This document shows, in pieces, positions 56,604 through 64,000 of a stretch of 64,000 nt of DNA (the stretch's first letter is position 1; every line of letters starts with the position of its first letter). The stretch is taken from contig DATNNM010000016.1 of NCBI GenBank assembly GCA_035601835.1, forward strand, positions 1-64,000, given 5' to 3'. Made by a program: the position numbers and the translations under genes. The notes under the pieces are model-generated. The model was not told where the DNA came from and ran no database searches. It was given only the letters and a program-made list of their open reading frames with translations. The stretch is from Candidatus Tumulicola sp. GTDB lineage: Bacteria > Vulcanimicrobiota > Vulcanimicrobiia > Eremiobacterales > Eremiobacteraceae.

Positions 56604-57227
56604 GTGCGCTATGCCGAGAGTTGGCCCTGGATCGGGCTCTCGGACAGCGTTCAGGGCTGGCTCCACCTCGATGAAGCGCACCAGCTCTTCCTGCTCGCCA
56701 AGGAAAGCACGCCCGAGCGCGATGCGCGAGTCGTCGAATTAGGCTCTTGGAAAGGCAAGAGCTCGTTGATGCTTGCCGGCGGACTGGCCGGCAAGGCGAA
56801 TCCGCGCTTGTATTGCATCGATCCGTTCGCTCCGGCTCCGACGGATTACCAGGGTCAGATCACCGAGGCGCTCCGCAGTGATGAGACGGGACGACGCTTG
56901 GAGATCTTCGAGCGCAACGTGAAGCAGGCCGGATTGAGCCATATCGTCGAGCCCGTGCAGGGATACTCGTTCGATGTCGCGCCTCGTTGGTCTGCGCCGG
57001 TCGACCTGCTCTTCATCGATGCTCACCACGCGTACGAGGCGGTGCACCGGGACTTCGTGCTCTGGACGCCTTTTGTCAAACCCGGAGGCATCGTCGCGCT
57101 GCACGACGCGAACGACTCGTGGCCCGGCCCTACCAGAGTCGCGCTGGAGGAGCTGACCCCTCCGGAGTACGGCCCGGTTCGGTACGTGAAATCGCTTGCA
57201 TGGGCGGTCCGCAGCCTGTCTCTTTAG
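56604..57227 (+). CDS. Class I SAM-dependent methyltransferase (Methyltransf_24-like)
   Basis: The 207 residues start at GTG and form a Rossmann methyltransferase: motif I VVELGSWKGKSSLMLA, acidic motif LYCIDPFAP, then VDLLFIDAHHAYEAVHRDFVLWTPFVKPGGIVALHDANDSWPGP in pieces. The latter is typical of the Methyltransf_24 group that modifies sugars, catechols or peptides. The substrate is unknown. It follows hspR by 23 bases but has no obvious role in heat shock. Confidence 0.85.
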   Translation: MRYAESWPWIGLSDSVQGWLHLDEAHQLFLLAKESTPERDARVVELGSWKGKSSLMLAGGLAGKANPRLYCIDPFAPAPTDYQGQITEALRSDETGRRLEIFERNVKQAGLSHIVEPVQGYSFDVAPRWSAPVDLLFIDAHHAYEAVHRDFVLWTPFVKPGGIVALHDANDSWPGPTRVALEELTPPEYGPVRYVKSLAWAVRSLSL

Positions 57228-57295
57228 CGCCAGGGCGGGTCTGCCATCGGCCCGAAACATTTGTGACCCAACCAGAACTTGGAGGCTCACCGCAT

Positions 57296-58450
57296 ATGCT
57301 CGCACCGGAACGCACCGCCGAGATGCTCGAAGCCGAGCAGATGATCCTGGATACCGTGCGCAAGCTCGTCCGCGAGAAGGTCGAGCCGCGCGCGATGCAG
57401 ATCGACGCCACCGGCGAGTATCCCAAAGACCTACGCGACCTGTTCGCCAAAAACGATTTGCTCGGCATCCCTTTCCCCGAGGAATACGGCGGGCTCGGCA
57501 GCTTCCTGACCTACGTCAAGGTCGTCGAAGAGATCTCCAAGGCATGCGCGTCGTCGGCGCTGATCGTCGCGGTGCAAGAGCTGGGGGCGCTCCCCATCAT
57601 GATCTCCGGCACCGAGGCGCAGAAGAAAAAGTACCTGCCCAAGCTGGCGACGGGCGAATTGATGACCTCCTACGCGCTGACCGAGCCGACCTCGGGTTCG
57701 GACGCATCCAACATGCGTACCAGCGCGGTGCGCGACGGCGACCACTACGTGCTCAACGGCACCAAGGTGTTCATCACCAACGTGTCGGTGGCCGACATCT
57801 GCATCGTTTTCGCGATGACCGACAAGGAGCAGGGCTCCAAGGGCATTTCTGCATTCATCTGCCACACCGACGACCCGGGCTTCAAGCTCGGCAAGGTCGA
57901 GCACAAGATGGGCATCCGCGGGTCACCGACCAACGAGGTCGTGCTCGAGAATTGCCGCGTCCCCGCCGATCGCTTGTTGGGCGCCGAAGGAGAAGGCTTC
58001 AAAATAGCGATGCGCACCTTGGATAAATCGCGACCCGGCGTTGCGGCCCAAGCGCTCGGCATCGCCCAAGGCGCGCTGGACTTCGCCGCCAAGTACATCA
58101 AGGAGCGCGTGGCGTTCGGCAAGCCTCTTTCCAAACAGCAAGGTCTGCAGTGGATGATCGCCGACATGGATCTGGAGACGCAAGCGGCGCGCTTGTTGCT
58201 GTACGAAGCGGCGCGTAAGTGCGACGAGAGCGCGCCCGACGTCACCTATTGGGGCGCGCTGTGCAAGCTCAAATGCGGCGACGTGGCGATGAGCGTGACC
58301 ACCGATGCGGTGCAACTGGTCGGCGGCTACGGCTATATGACCGAATACCCGGTCGAACGCATGATGCGCGACGCCAAGATCACGCAGATCTATGAAGGCA
58401 CGCAGCAGATCCAGCGCATCGTCATCGGGCGCCACATCCTCGGTAAGTAG
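57296..58450 (+). CDS. Acyl-CoA dehydrogenase (short-chain/butyryl-CoA type)
   Basis: The enzyme oxidises acyl-CoA with FAD in fatty-acid or amino-acid breakdown. The ATG at 57296 follows GGAGG and gives 384 residues. It has the N-terminal helical domain ([23 protein letters not shown] in pieces), [19 protein letters not shown] in the middle beta domain, and the catalytic Glu at 367 ([19 protein letters not shown] in pieces), in the position found in short-chain and butyryl-CoA dehydrogenases. Substrate length cannot be fixed from sequence. Confidence 0.93.
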   Translation: MLAPERTAEMLEAEQMILDTVRKLVREKVEPRAMQIDATGEYPKDLRDLFAKNDLLGIPFPEEYGGLGSFLTYVKVVEEISKACASSALIVAVQELGALPIMISGTEAQKKKYLPKLATGELMTSYALTEPTSGSDASNMRTSAVRDGDHYVLNGTKVFITNVSVADICIVFAMTDKEQGSKGISAFICHTDDPGFKLGKVEHKMGIRGSPTNEVVLENCRVPADRLLGAEGEGFKIAMRTLDKSRPGVAAQALGIAQGALDFAAKYIKERVAFGKPLSKQQGLQWMIADMDLETQAARLLLYEAARKCDESAPDVTYWGALCKLKCGDVAMSVTTDAVQLVGGYGYMTEYPVERMMRDAKITQIYEGTQQIQRIVIGRHILGK

Positions 58451-58457
58451 TCGAAAA

Positions 58458-60761
58458 ATGGCGTTAGCACATAGTTTGGGTTTTCCCCGAATTGGGCCCA
58501 AGCGCGAACTCAAACGCGCGCTTGAGGGTTTTTGGTCCGGACAAACCGATGCGGCAGCGCTCGTCGAGACCGGCCGCGCGTTGCGCGCGCAGAACTGGAA
58601 GGTGCAGCGCGACGCCGGCATGGACCTCGTGCCGGTGGGCGATTTTTCTTTTTATGACCACGTGCTCGACACGACGGCCATGCTCGGCGCGGTGCCGGCG
58701 CGCTACGGTTGGCGCGGCGGACCAGTCGACCTCTCGACCTACTTCGCGATGGCGCGCGGCACGTCGAGCCAGCCGGCGATGGAGATGACCAAATGGTTCG
58801 ACACGAACTATCACTACATCGTTCCCGAGTTCACGCCGGAGACGACGTTCGCGTTTTCAAGCTCTAAGATCGTGGACGAAACGCGCGAGGCGCTCGCGCT
58901 CGGCATGCCCGCCAAGCCGGTGCTGCTCGGTCCGTTCACGTACTGGCGCCTCGGCAAATGGCGCGTTCACGACGGCGCCAACCACTCGCATCGCGCACCG
59001 CTGGAATTGATCGAGCGCATGCTCCCGGTGTATGCGCAGGTGCTCGACGACTTGCAACGCCTAGGCGCTTCGTGGGTGCAGATCGACGAGCCGGCGCTGG
59101 CGCTCGACCTGGAACCCGAGTGGATCTTGGCGGTCCAAAGCGCCTATGCGGCTTTGGCACGAGGCGGCCGGCCGAAAATCCTGCTCGCCACGTATTTCGA
59201 TTCGGTGGAGCAGGTGGCGCTGGAACTTGAAGCGCTGCCGGTGGAAGGCGTACATCTCGATATCGTCCGGGCGCCGAAACAGCTCGATGCGTTTCTGAAG
59301 TTGGCGCTGGAAGACGAAGTGCTCTCGCTGGGCATCGTGGATGGCCGCAACATCTGGCGCACCGACCTTGATGCAGCGCTGCACGCGCTCTTGCCGGCTG
59401 CCTCGCAGCTCGGCGATCGCTTGTGGATCGCGCCCTCCTGCAGCCTGCTGCATTCGCCCATCGACTTGGCGTTGGAGACCAAGCTTGATGAAGAGCTGAA
59501 ATCATGGATGGCGTTCTCGGTGCAGAAGCTGCACGAGATCGCGCTGCTCAAAGGCGCGCTGCTCAGCCGCAAAGGCCACGAGCACGAACCGCTCGCGCCC
59601 TCTCGTTCCGCCGGTGCTGCGCGGCGCTCGTCTTCGCGCATCCACAACCCGGCGGTGAAAAAGCGTGTCGCTTCGCTCGACACTGCCGACGCCGTGCGCC
59701 AGAGCCTGTACCCAGAACGACGAGCCGTGCAGCACGACCGGCTCGACCTGCCGATGTTCCCGACCACGACGATCGGCAGCTTCCCGCAGACCGGTGCGAT
59801 CCGCGAGGCGCGGGCGAAGTTCAAAAAGGGCGAGATCGACGCCGCCGCTTATGAAGGCTTTATCAAGGCTGAGATCCAGCACGCGCTGCGCGAGCAAGAA
59901 CGCATCGGCCTCGACGTGCTCGTCCACGGCGAGGCTGAGCGCAACGACATGGTCGAGTATTTCGGCGAGCGTCTGTCGGGCTTCGCGTTCACCCAAAACG
60001 GCTGGGTGCAAAGCTACGGATCGCGCTACGTGAAACCGCCCGTCATCTTCGGCGATGTCTTCCGGCCGGCGCCGATGACGGTGGACTGGATACGCTACGC
60101 GCAATCGCTGACCCCAAAGCCGGTGAAGGGCATGCTCACCGGTCCCGTCACGATCTTGCAGTGGTCGTTCGTGCGCGATGACCAGCCGCACTCGCAAACC
60201 GCGCTTCAGATCGCGCTGGCCATCCGCGATGAAGTAGCCGATCTCGAAAGCGCGGGCATCAAGGCGATCCAAATCGACGAACCGGCCATGCGCGAGGGTC
60301 TGCCTCTCAAGCGCCGGGATTGGAACGCCTATCTGCAGTGGGCCGTGCTGGCATTTCGCGTCGCGTCCTCCGGCGTGGCCGACCATACCCAGATCCACAC
60401 GCATATGTGCTATGCGGAATTCAACGAGATATTGCCGTCGATCGCCGAAATGGACGCCGACGTGATCACGATCGAGTCGTCGCGCTCCGACATGGAGATC
60501 CTGGAGGCGTTCCGGACGTTCAAGTACCCCAACGAAGTCGGCCCCGGCGTGTACGACATCCATTCGCCGCGTATCCCCAGCGCCGACGAGATGGCTGCGC
60601 TGCTTGAAAAAGCCGTGCAGGCGCTCGCGCCGGATCAACTCTGGGTCAATCCTGATTGCGGCTTGAAGACGCGGCGCTGGGAAGAGGTGCTTCCGGCGCT
60701 GACCAATATGGTGGCGGCGGCCAAGCGCCTGCGCGAGCAATACACCAAGACGCCCGCTTGA
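58458..60761 (+). CDS. metE: Cobalamin-independent methionine synthase
   Basis: MetE transfers a methyl group from methyltetrahydrofolate polyglutamate to homocysteine. The ATG at 58458 ([18 protein letters not shown]) is the family start and lies seven bases after the acyl-CoA dehydrogenase stop. The 767 residues have two barrels; the zinc ligands H649, C651, E673 and C734 are all present at the spacing of the E. coli enzyme (HMC, ESS and PDC contexts). No S-adenosylmethionine riboswitch or other leader is visible, as the gap is only seven bases. Confidence 0.96.
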   Translation: MALAHSLGFPRIGPKRELKRALEGFWSGQTDAAALVETGRALRAQNWKVQRDAGMDLVPVGDFSFYDHVLDTTAMLGAVPARYGWRGGPVDLSTYFAMARGTSSQPAMEMTKWFDTNYHYIVPEFTPETTFAFSSSKIVDETREALALGMPAKPVLLGPFTYWRLGKWRVHDGANHSHRAPLELIERMLPVYAQVLDDLQRLGASWVQIDEPALALDLEPEWILAVQSAYAALARGGRPKILLATYFDSVEQVALELEALPVEGVHLDIVRAPKQLDAFLKLALEDEVLSLGIVDGRNIWRTDLDAALHALLPAASQLGDRLWIAPSCSLLHSPIDLALETKLDEELKSWMAFSVQKLHEIALLKGALLSRKGHEHEPLAPSRSAGAARRSSSRIHNPAVKKRVASLDTADAVRQSLYPERRAVQHDRLDLPMFPTTTIGSFPQTGAIREARAKFKKGEIDAAAYEGFIKAEIQHALREQERIGLDVLVHGEAERNDMVEYFGERLSGFAFTQNGWVQSYGSRYVKPPVIFGDVFRPAPMTVDWIRYAQSLTPKPVKGMLTGPVTILQWSFVRDDQPHSQTALQIALAIRDEVADLESAGIKAIQIDEPAMREGLPLKRRDWNAYLQWAVLAFRVASSGVADHTQIHTHMCYAEFNEILPSIAEMDADVITIESSRSDMEILEAFRTFKYPNEVGPGVYDIHSPRIPSADEMAALLEKAVQALAPDQLWVNPDCGLKTRRWEEVLPALTNMVAAAKRLREQYTKTPA

Positions 60762-60765
60762 CGGC

Positions 60766-61638
60766 ATGAGCGGATCTCGCGAGCGCGCGCTCGCGCTCTG
60801 GGCGATCGCGGCGCTCCTCGCCGCGTTCACGTTCCTGACGAGTTTGCTGCCGCATCTCGTCGCCCCCGGGCCAAATGGCATCATCACGACGATCTTGCTG
60901 GTCGCCTTTGCCCTCGTGCATGGCGCCGCGTACTACGGCGGCAAGGGCATCGCGGTGTTCGTCGTCGTGTGTCTGGTCGTGAGCAATATCGCCGAGAACC
61001 TCAGCATCGTGACGGGCTTTCCGTTCGGTCATTACCACTACACCGGCGTGCTTGGGCCAAAGATCTTCCTCGTGCCGATCACCATCGGCGGCGCCTACTT
61101 CGGCGCCGGTTATTTGTCATGGACGCTCGCGCTGGTGTTGCTTGGCCGGATCGGTCAGCCGATCGACGCGTTTGCGCGCTGGGCCCTGCCGGTCGTCGCG
61201 TCCTTCTTGATGGCGAGCTGGGATTTCATGTTCGACCCGGCGACGTCGACCGCCAATAAGGGATGGATCTGGGAGAACGGCGGCGGCTATTTCGGCGTGC
61301 CGTTTGAGAACTATGCGGGCTGGCTCTTAACGGTCTTCATCTTCTACGCGATTTTCGCGGGTTATCTCGCAGCGAGGCCCGCGAGCGCCGCCGCTTCGCA
61401 AGGCGTGCGGTCAGCAGCGGCTTTTTGGGCGCCCGCGATCGTCATGTACGCGCTGCTCGGCGTGCGCTATGTCGTGACCTATTTCGTGCCGGCAGAGAAC
61501 GCCCGGTTTGTCGACGCCACGGGCCACGTGTGGATGTCGCACGACATCTATCAGACAGCCGCCCTCGCCGCGATCTTCACGATTCTCGCGTTCTCCGCTC
61601 TCGCGGCGCTGCGATTGACCGACGAAGCCAAGCGGTAG
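60766..61638 (+). CDS. CruF-like carotenoid biosynthesis membrane protein (DUF422)
   Basis: The 290 residues have about seven hydrophobic segments and the DUF422 hallmarks FPFGHYHYTGVLGPKIFLVP, then SWDFMFDPATSTANKGWIWENGGGYFGVPFENYAGWLLTVF in pieces. Family members (CruF, bisanhydrobacterioruberin hydratase) hydrate carotenoid ends. No phytoene synthase, desaturase or cyclase gene is in the window, so the pathway step here is inferred from family only. It starts four bases after metE. Confidence 0.85.
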   Translation: MSGSRERALALWAIAALLAAFTFLTSLLPHLVAPGPNGIITTILLVAFALVHGAAYYGGKGIAVFVVVCLVVSNIAENLSIVTGFPFGHYHYTGVLGPKIFLVPITIGGAYFGAGYLSWTLALVLLGRIGQPIDAFARWALPVVASFLMASWDFMFDPATSTANKGWIWENGGGYFGVPFENYAGWLLTVFIFYAIFAGYLAARPASAAASQGVRSAAAFWAPAIVMYALLGVRYVVTYFVPAENARFVDATGHVWMSHDIYQTAALAAIFTILAFSALAALRLTDEAKR

Positions 61639-61662
61639 ATCCGGTCCCCGGCCGCGGACTCC

Positions 61663-62505
61663 CTACGGAAGGATTGCGATCACGCGAGCCGGGAAACCGG
61701 AGCCGCCGGCCGGCTTCGGAAACGTGACGATCGCGATTGCGCCGCTCTCGGGCACTTTATCGAGGTTCGCCAGTAATTCGATCTGATAGTGGTCGTGATG
61801 TAGGATCCAGCTCTCGAGAGAATAGTCTTCCTTCGACGTCGCGATGCCGGGGTCGGTGTCGGTCGTTTCGTGGCCTGAGGCGGTGATGTGCCGCGTCTCG
61901 TAGAGGTACTCGAGCGCGGGTAGGCTCCAGCCCGGGTAGTGCGAGATCCCCTTGGAGTCCTTATTGGCCATGGCGGCGTTGCCGCCCGACCAACGCTTCG
62001 ACCAGTCGGTCCGCATCGCGACGAAAGCGTGCTGCGGGACGGAGCCGTGCCTGGTCTCCCACGCCTTGACGTCGTCGACCGAAAGGACGTAGTCGGGATC
62101 GCGCGCGACCTTCTCGTGTACGTCGAGGACGACGAAAGGCATCACCATTTCCTTCGGGTCAATCTTGTCGACGGTGCGGCCGCCCTCGACGAAGTGCGCG
62201 GGCGGATCGACGTGCGTGCCCCACTGGCCGACGTGACAGAATTGTTGTGCGAAGAATCCGGATCCGCGCGTTCCGGGCTTCGGGTCGTACCAATACAGCG
62301 TCCGAACGGTCTCTTTGTCGAAGCCCTTCCAATGTGGCGTGTCGGGAGAGAAACTGTGCGTGAGATCGACGAACTGCTTGCTCGCGATCGTGGCATACGC
62401 TTCCGCCAGCGACTGGGCTTGCGGTTTCGCTTCGCGCACGCTTGCTACGAATACGAGCGTCGAGATGGCCACGATGGTGGAGATTGCAGCGAGCCTCGTG
62501 ATCAT
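61663..62505 (-). CDS. Secreted cyclase-family hydrolase (kynurenine-formamidase-like)
   Basis: The 280 residues start with a signal peptide (AISTIVAISTLVFVASVREA), then the cyclase fold with the metal site HxDxxxH: H98, D100, H104 in WGTHVDPPAHF, and FVDLTHSFSPDTPHW before it. This is the family of kynurenine formamidase and bacterial metal-dependent hydrolases. Its substrate is unknown; export to the envelope is unusual for a formamidase of tryptophan breakdown. It converges on the CruF-like gene. Confidence 0.85.
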   Translation of the reverse strand: MITRLAAISTIVAISTLVFVASVREAKPQAQSLAEAYATIASKQFVDLTHSFSPDTPHWKGFDKETVRTLYWYDPKPGTRGSGFFAQQFCHVGQWGTHVDPPAHFVEGGRTVDKIDPKEMVMPFVVLDVHEKVARDPDYVLSVDDVKAWETRHGSVPQHAFVAMRTDWSKRWSGGNAAMANKDSKGISHYPGWSLPALEYLYETRHITASGHETTDTDPGIATSKEDYSLESWILHHDHYQIELLANLDKVPESGAIAIVTFPKPAGGSGFPARVIAILP

Positions 62506-62545
62506 GTGTGGTTGCTCCTTATCGACTCAGGGCGGGTTAGCCGGG

Positions 62546-63244
62546 CTAGCCGGAGATCAGGCGCGCCAAACCAAAGGCCGCCGCGGCGGCTAGGCCGCCC
62601 ACGAACAGCGTCTGTAACCCCGAAAGGACCACATTCTGGCCGGTAAAACGACCCTTGAAGAATCCGAAAATGAACAACGCAGCGCCGGTCACGCCGATGG
62701 AGCACAGCAGCGCCGGCGCCAACGAAGGGAAGATGAAATAAGGTAACAGCGGGATGAGACCGCCGGCCACGTACGACAGGCCGATCGTCGTCGAGCTGGA
62801 AAGCGCGCGACCCGCTGCGGGCTTTTCCAATCCGAGTTCAAAACGCATCATGAAGTCGACCCAGGCCTCCGGGTTGGCTTGCATCACGGCGATGATGGGA
62901 GCGGTGTGAGCCTTGCTCAGACCGTACGAGGCGAAGATGCCTTCGGTTTCTTCGACCTCCGCTTGCGTCTTGGTCTTGACTTCCTCTCGCTCGCGCTGCT
63001 GCTCGCTCGCGTAATGATCGACGTCGCTGCGCGCGGCCAGAAACCCGCCGAGACCCATGGCGATCGCGCCCGCGGCGATCTCGGCCAAGCCCGCGATCAC
63101 CACTACGTGCGTCGAGTTCACCGCCCCCGATAGACCTGCGGTGAGCGCGAAGGGAACCGTCAACCCGTCCGACATGCCGATCACGATGTCGCGGATGGTA
63201 TCGCTGGCGGTGAAATGATGTTCGAGATGCGGCGTCTGCGGCAT
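62546..63244 (-). CDS. VIT1/CCC1-family iron or manganese transporter
   Basis: The 232 residues have an N-terminal ITASDTIRDIVIGMSDGLTVPFAL-type start (here FTASDTIRDIVIGMSDGLTVPFALTAGLSG in pieces), five hydrophobic segments and a Glu-rich cytoplasmic loop (DHYASEQQREREEVKTKTQAEVEETEG in pieces). That loop is the metal-binding region of VIT1-like transporters. The direction in bacteria is efflux or sequestration of Fe2+ or Mn2+; the metal is not fixed by sequence. Confidence 0.9.
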   Translation of the reverse strand: MPQTPHLEHHFTASDTIRDIVIGMSDGLTVPFALTAGLSGAVNSTHVVVIAGLAEIAAGAIAMGLGGFLAARSDVDHYASEQQREREEVKTKTQAEVEETEGIFASYGLSKAHTAPIIAVMQANPEAWVDFMMRFELGLEKPAAGRALSSSTTIGLSYVAGGLIPLLPYFIFPSLAPALLCSIGVTGAALFIFGFFKGRFTGQNVVLSGLQTLFVGGLAAAAAFGLARLISG

Positions 63245-63267
63245 GCGCTTCCCCCTTATGCCAGAGC

Positions 63268-64000
63268 CTAGTGCGTGAGTTTCAAGAGTTGCGACGTCGC
63301 CGCGCGCAGCGTCTGCCGGTCGCCGGATTTCGCAGATAGCGCGACGGCGGTCCGGACGTCGCCCACGGCTCCGCTTGAGTCGCCGAGCCGCGACCGGACG
63401 AGTCCCCGAGTGAGAAAGGCGATGGCGTCGTTTGGCGCCATGCTGACCGCCTTGTTGAGGTCCGTCAGCGCGCCGGTGTAATCGCGCATGGCGAAGCGCG
63501 TGATGCCGCGGTGCCGATAGTACTCTTCTACTTTCGGGTTGAGCGCGATGGCTGCCGTGAAGTCGGCAAGGGCGCCCGGCGCGTCGTTCAGTTTCGCCTT
63601 CGCGGCGCCCCGCCCGTCGTGCGCGCGCGAACTATTGGGATAGAGCGCGACCGCAGCGCCATAATCGGTGATCGCTCCGCGGTAGTCGGCGAGGTGAAAG
63701 CGGGCGAGGCCTCGGTTGACCACGGCGAAAAAATCTCGTGGATCAAGCGCGATGGCGGTGTCGAAGTCCGCGGCGGCTCGCTTGTAATCGCCCAGCGCCT
63801 CGAACGCCGACCCTCGCGCGGAGATGGCGGCTTCGTCGCCTGGACTGGCTCGAAGAGTTTTGTCGAGTTCGGTGATTGCCGTTTTGAAGTCGCCCTTGGC
63901 GATGAGCAGCGTCGCGCGGAATCGATGCGCCTCGGCAGATTCGGGATTCGCGCGCAGCGCTGCGTCGATGTCGGCGAGAGCGCCCGGCATGTCGCGCAGC
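63268..64000 (-). CDS. TPR-repeat protein, N-terminus beyond the window
   Basis: The frame is open to the right edge. At least 240 residues are made of about six tetratricopeptide repeats (for example SARGSAFEALGDYKRAAADFDTAIALDPRDF, then RGLARFHLADYRGAITDYGAAVALYP, each in the 34-residue TPR pattern). TPR proteins mediate protein contacts. No catalytic domain is visible in this part, and the N-terminal part may hold one. Confidence 0.85.
   Translation of the reverse strand, partial: LRDMPGALADIDAALRANPESAEAHRFRATLLIAKGDFKTAITELDKTLRASPGDEAAISARGSAFEALGDYKRAAADFDTAIALDPRDFFAVVNRGLARFHLADYRGAITDYGAAVALYPNSSRAHDGRGAAKAKLNDAPGALADFTAAIALNPKVEEYYRHRGITRFAMRDYTGALTDLNKAVSMAPNDAIAFLTRGLVRSRLGDSSGAVGDVRTAVALSAKSGDRQTLRAATSQLLKLTH

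Noticed and set aside
58451-58457. A SAM or cobalamin riboswitch controlling metE
   Set aside because: Only seven bases separate metE from the upstream gene, leaving no room for a leader there.

Overview
The window looks like chromosomal DNA of a GC-rich, deep-branching diderm bacterium. A TolC/MacA-type efflux operon implies an outer membrane. RNase J, an LCP-family envelope protein, CIRCE plus HspR heat-shock control, and the futalosine route to menaquinone are a mixture typical of little-cultured Terrabacteria lineages. Candidatus Eremiobacterota (WPS-2) or a relative is my best guess; this is inference, since there is no rRNA here to confirm it. I see no phage, insertion sequence, CRISPR array, tRNA or rRNA. 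The longest stretch without a gene is about 220 bases, and it holds a CIRCE heat-shock promoter.

Layout. 1-7.7 kb: the tail of a membrane transporter converges, across a two-way terminator, on a minus-strand information-processing run (ppdK, dGTPase, small membrane protein, dnaG, rpoD). 7.7-8.6 kb: two tandem secreted Ig-like paralogues ending in a shared CxCVRHHDMW signature. 8.6-16 kb: a long, tightly packed minus-strand run (glycosyltransferase, family-4 UDG, rlmN, ABC exporter, glyS, two small envelope proteins). 16-22.7 kb: an ATP-grasp/redox-disulfide fusion, an orphan membrane protein, prfB with its +1 frameshift, a DUF1905/YdeI protein with a probable CTG start, and an unknown secreted protein. 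22.8-31 kb: an eight-gene minus-strand run with rodZ, yajQ, rimO, LCP, polysaccharide deacetylase, a small membrane protein, hpf and secA. 31-39 kb: mnmA with a lipoprotein, the mqnE-mqnA-mqnC menaquinone genes, and ftsK. 39-43 kb: a membrane protein with a winged-helix regulator, an orphan DppC-type permease, and RNase J. 43.3-51.2 kb: a GntR(YtrA)-headed operon encoding a complete tripartite ABC efflux system. 51.2-56.6 kb: a chaperone locus (CIRCE, HtrA, DnaK, GrpE, DnaJ, HspR). 56.6-64 kb: a methyltransferase, an acyl-CoA dehydrogenase, metE, a CruF-like carotenoid gene, a secreted cyclase-family hydrolase, a VIT1-type transporter and a partial TPR protein.

How the genes work together. 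Genes are packed with 4- or 8-base start/stop overlaps (ATGA, GTGA and one apparent CTGA), so translational coupling is the rule. The main functional blocks are replication and transcription initiation (dnaG, rpoD), envelope growth and secretion (rodZ, LCP, deacetylase, secA, ftsK), menaquinone synthesis, drug or peptide efflux, and proteostasis.

The most unusual layer is non-coding. Short perfect palindromes of about 18 bases recur between and inside genes. One set shares a CTAAAG core and a CTACA-like tail and includes a 29-base tandem triplet. Another set lies beside ppdK, dnaK and dnaJ. Two copies are read in frame as protein: one in the tail of the uracil-DNA glycosylase, one in the signal peptide of a lipoprotein. 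No mobiliser for these elements is in the window.
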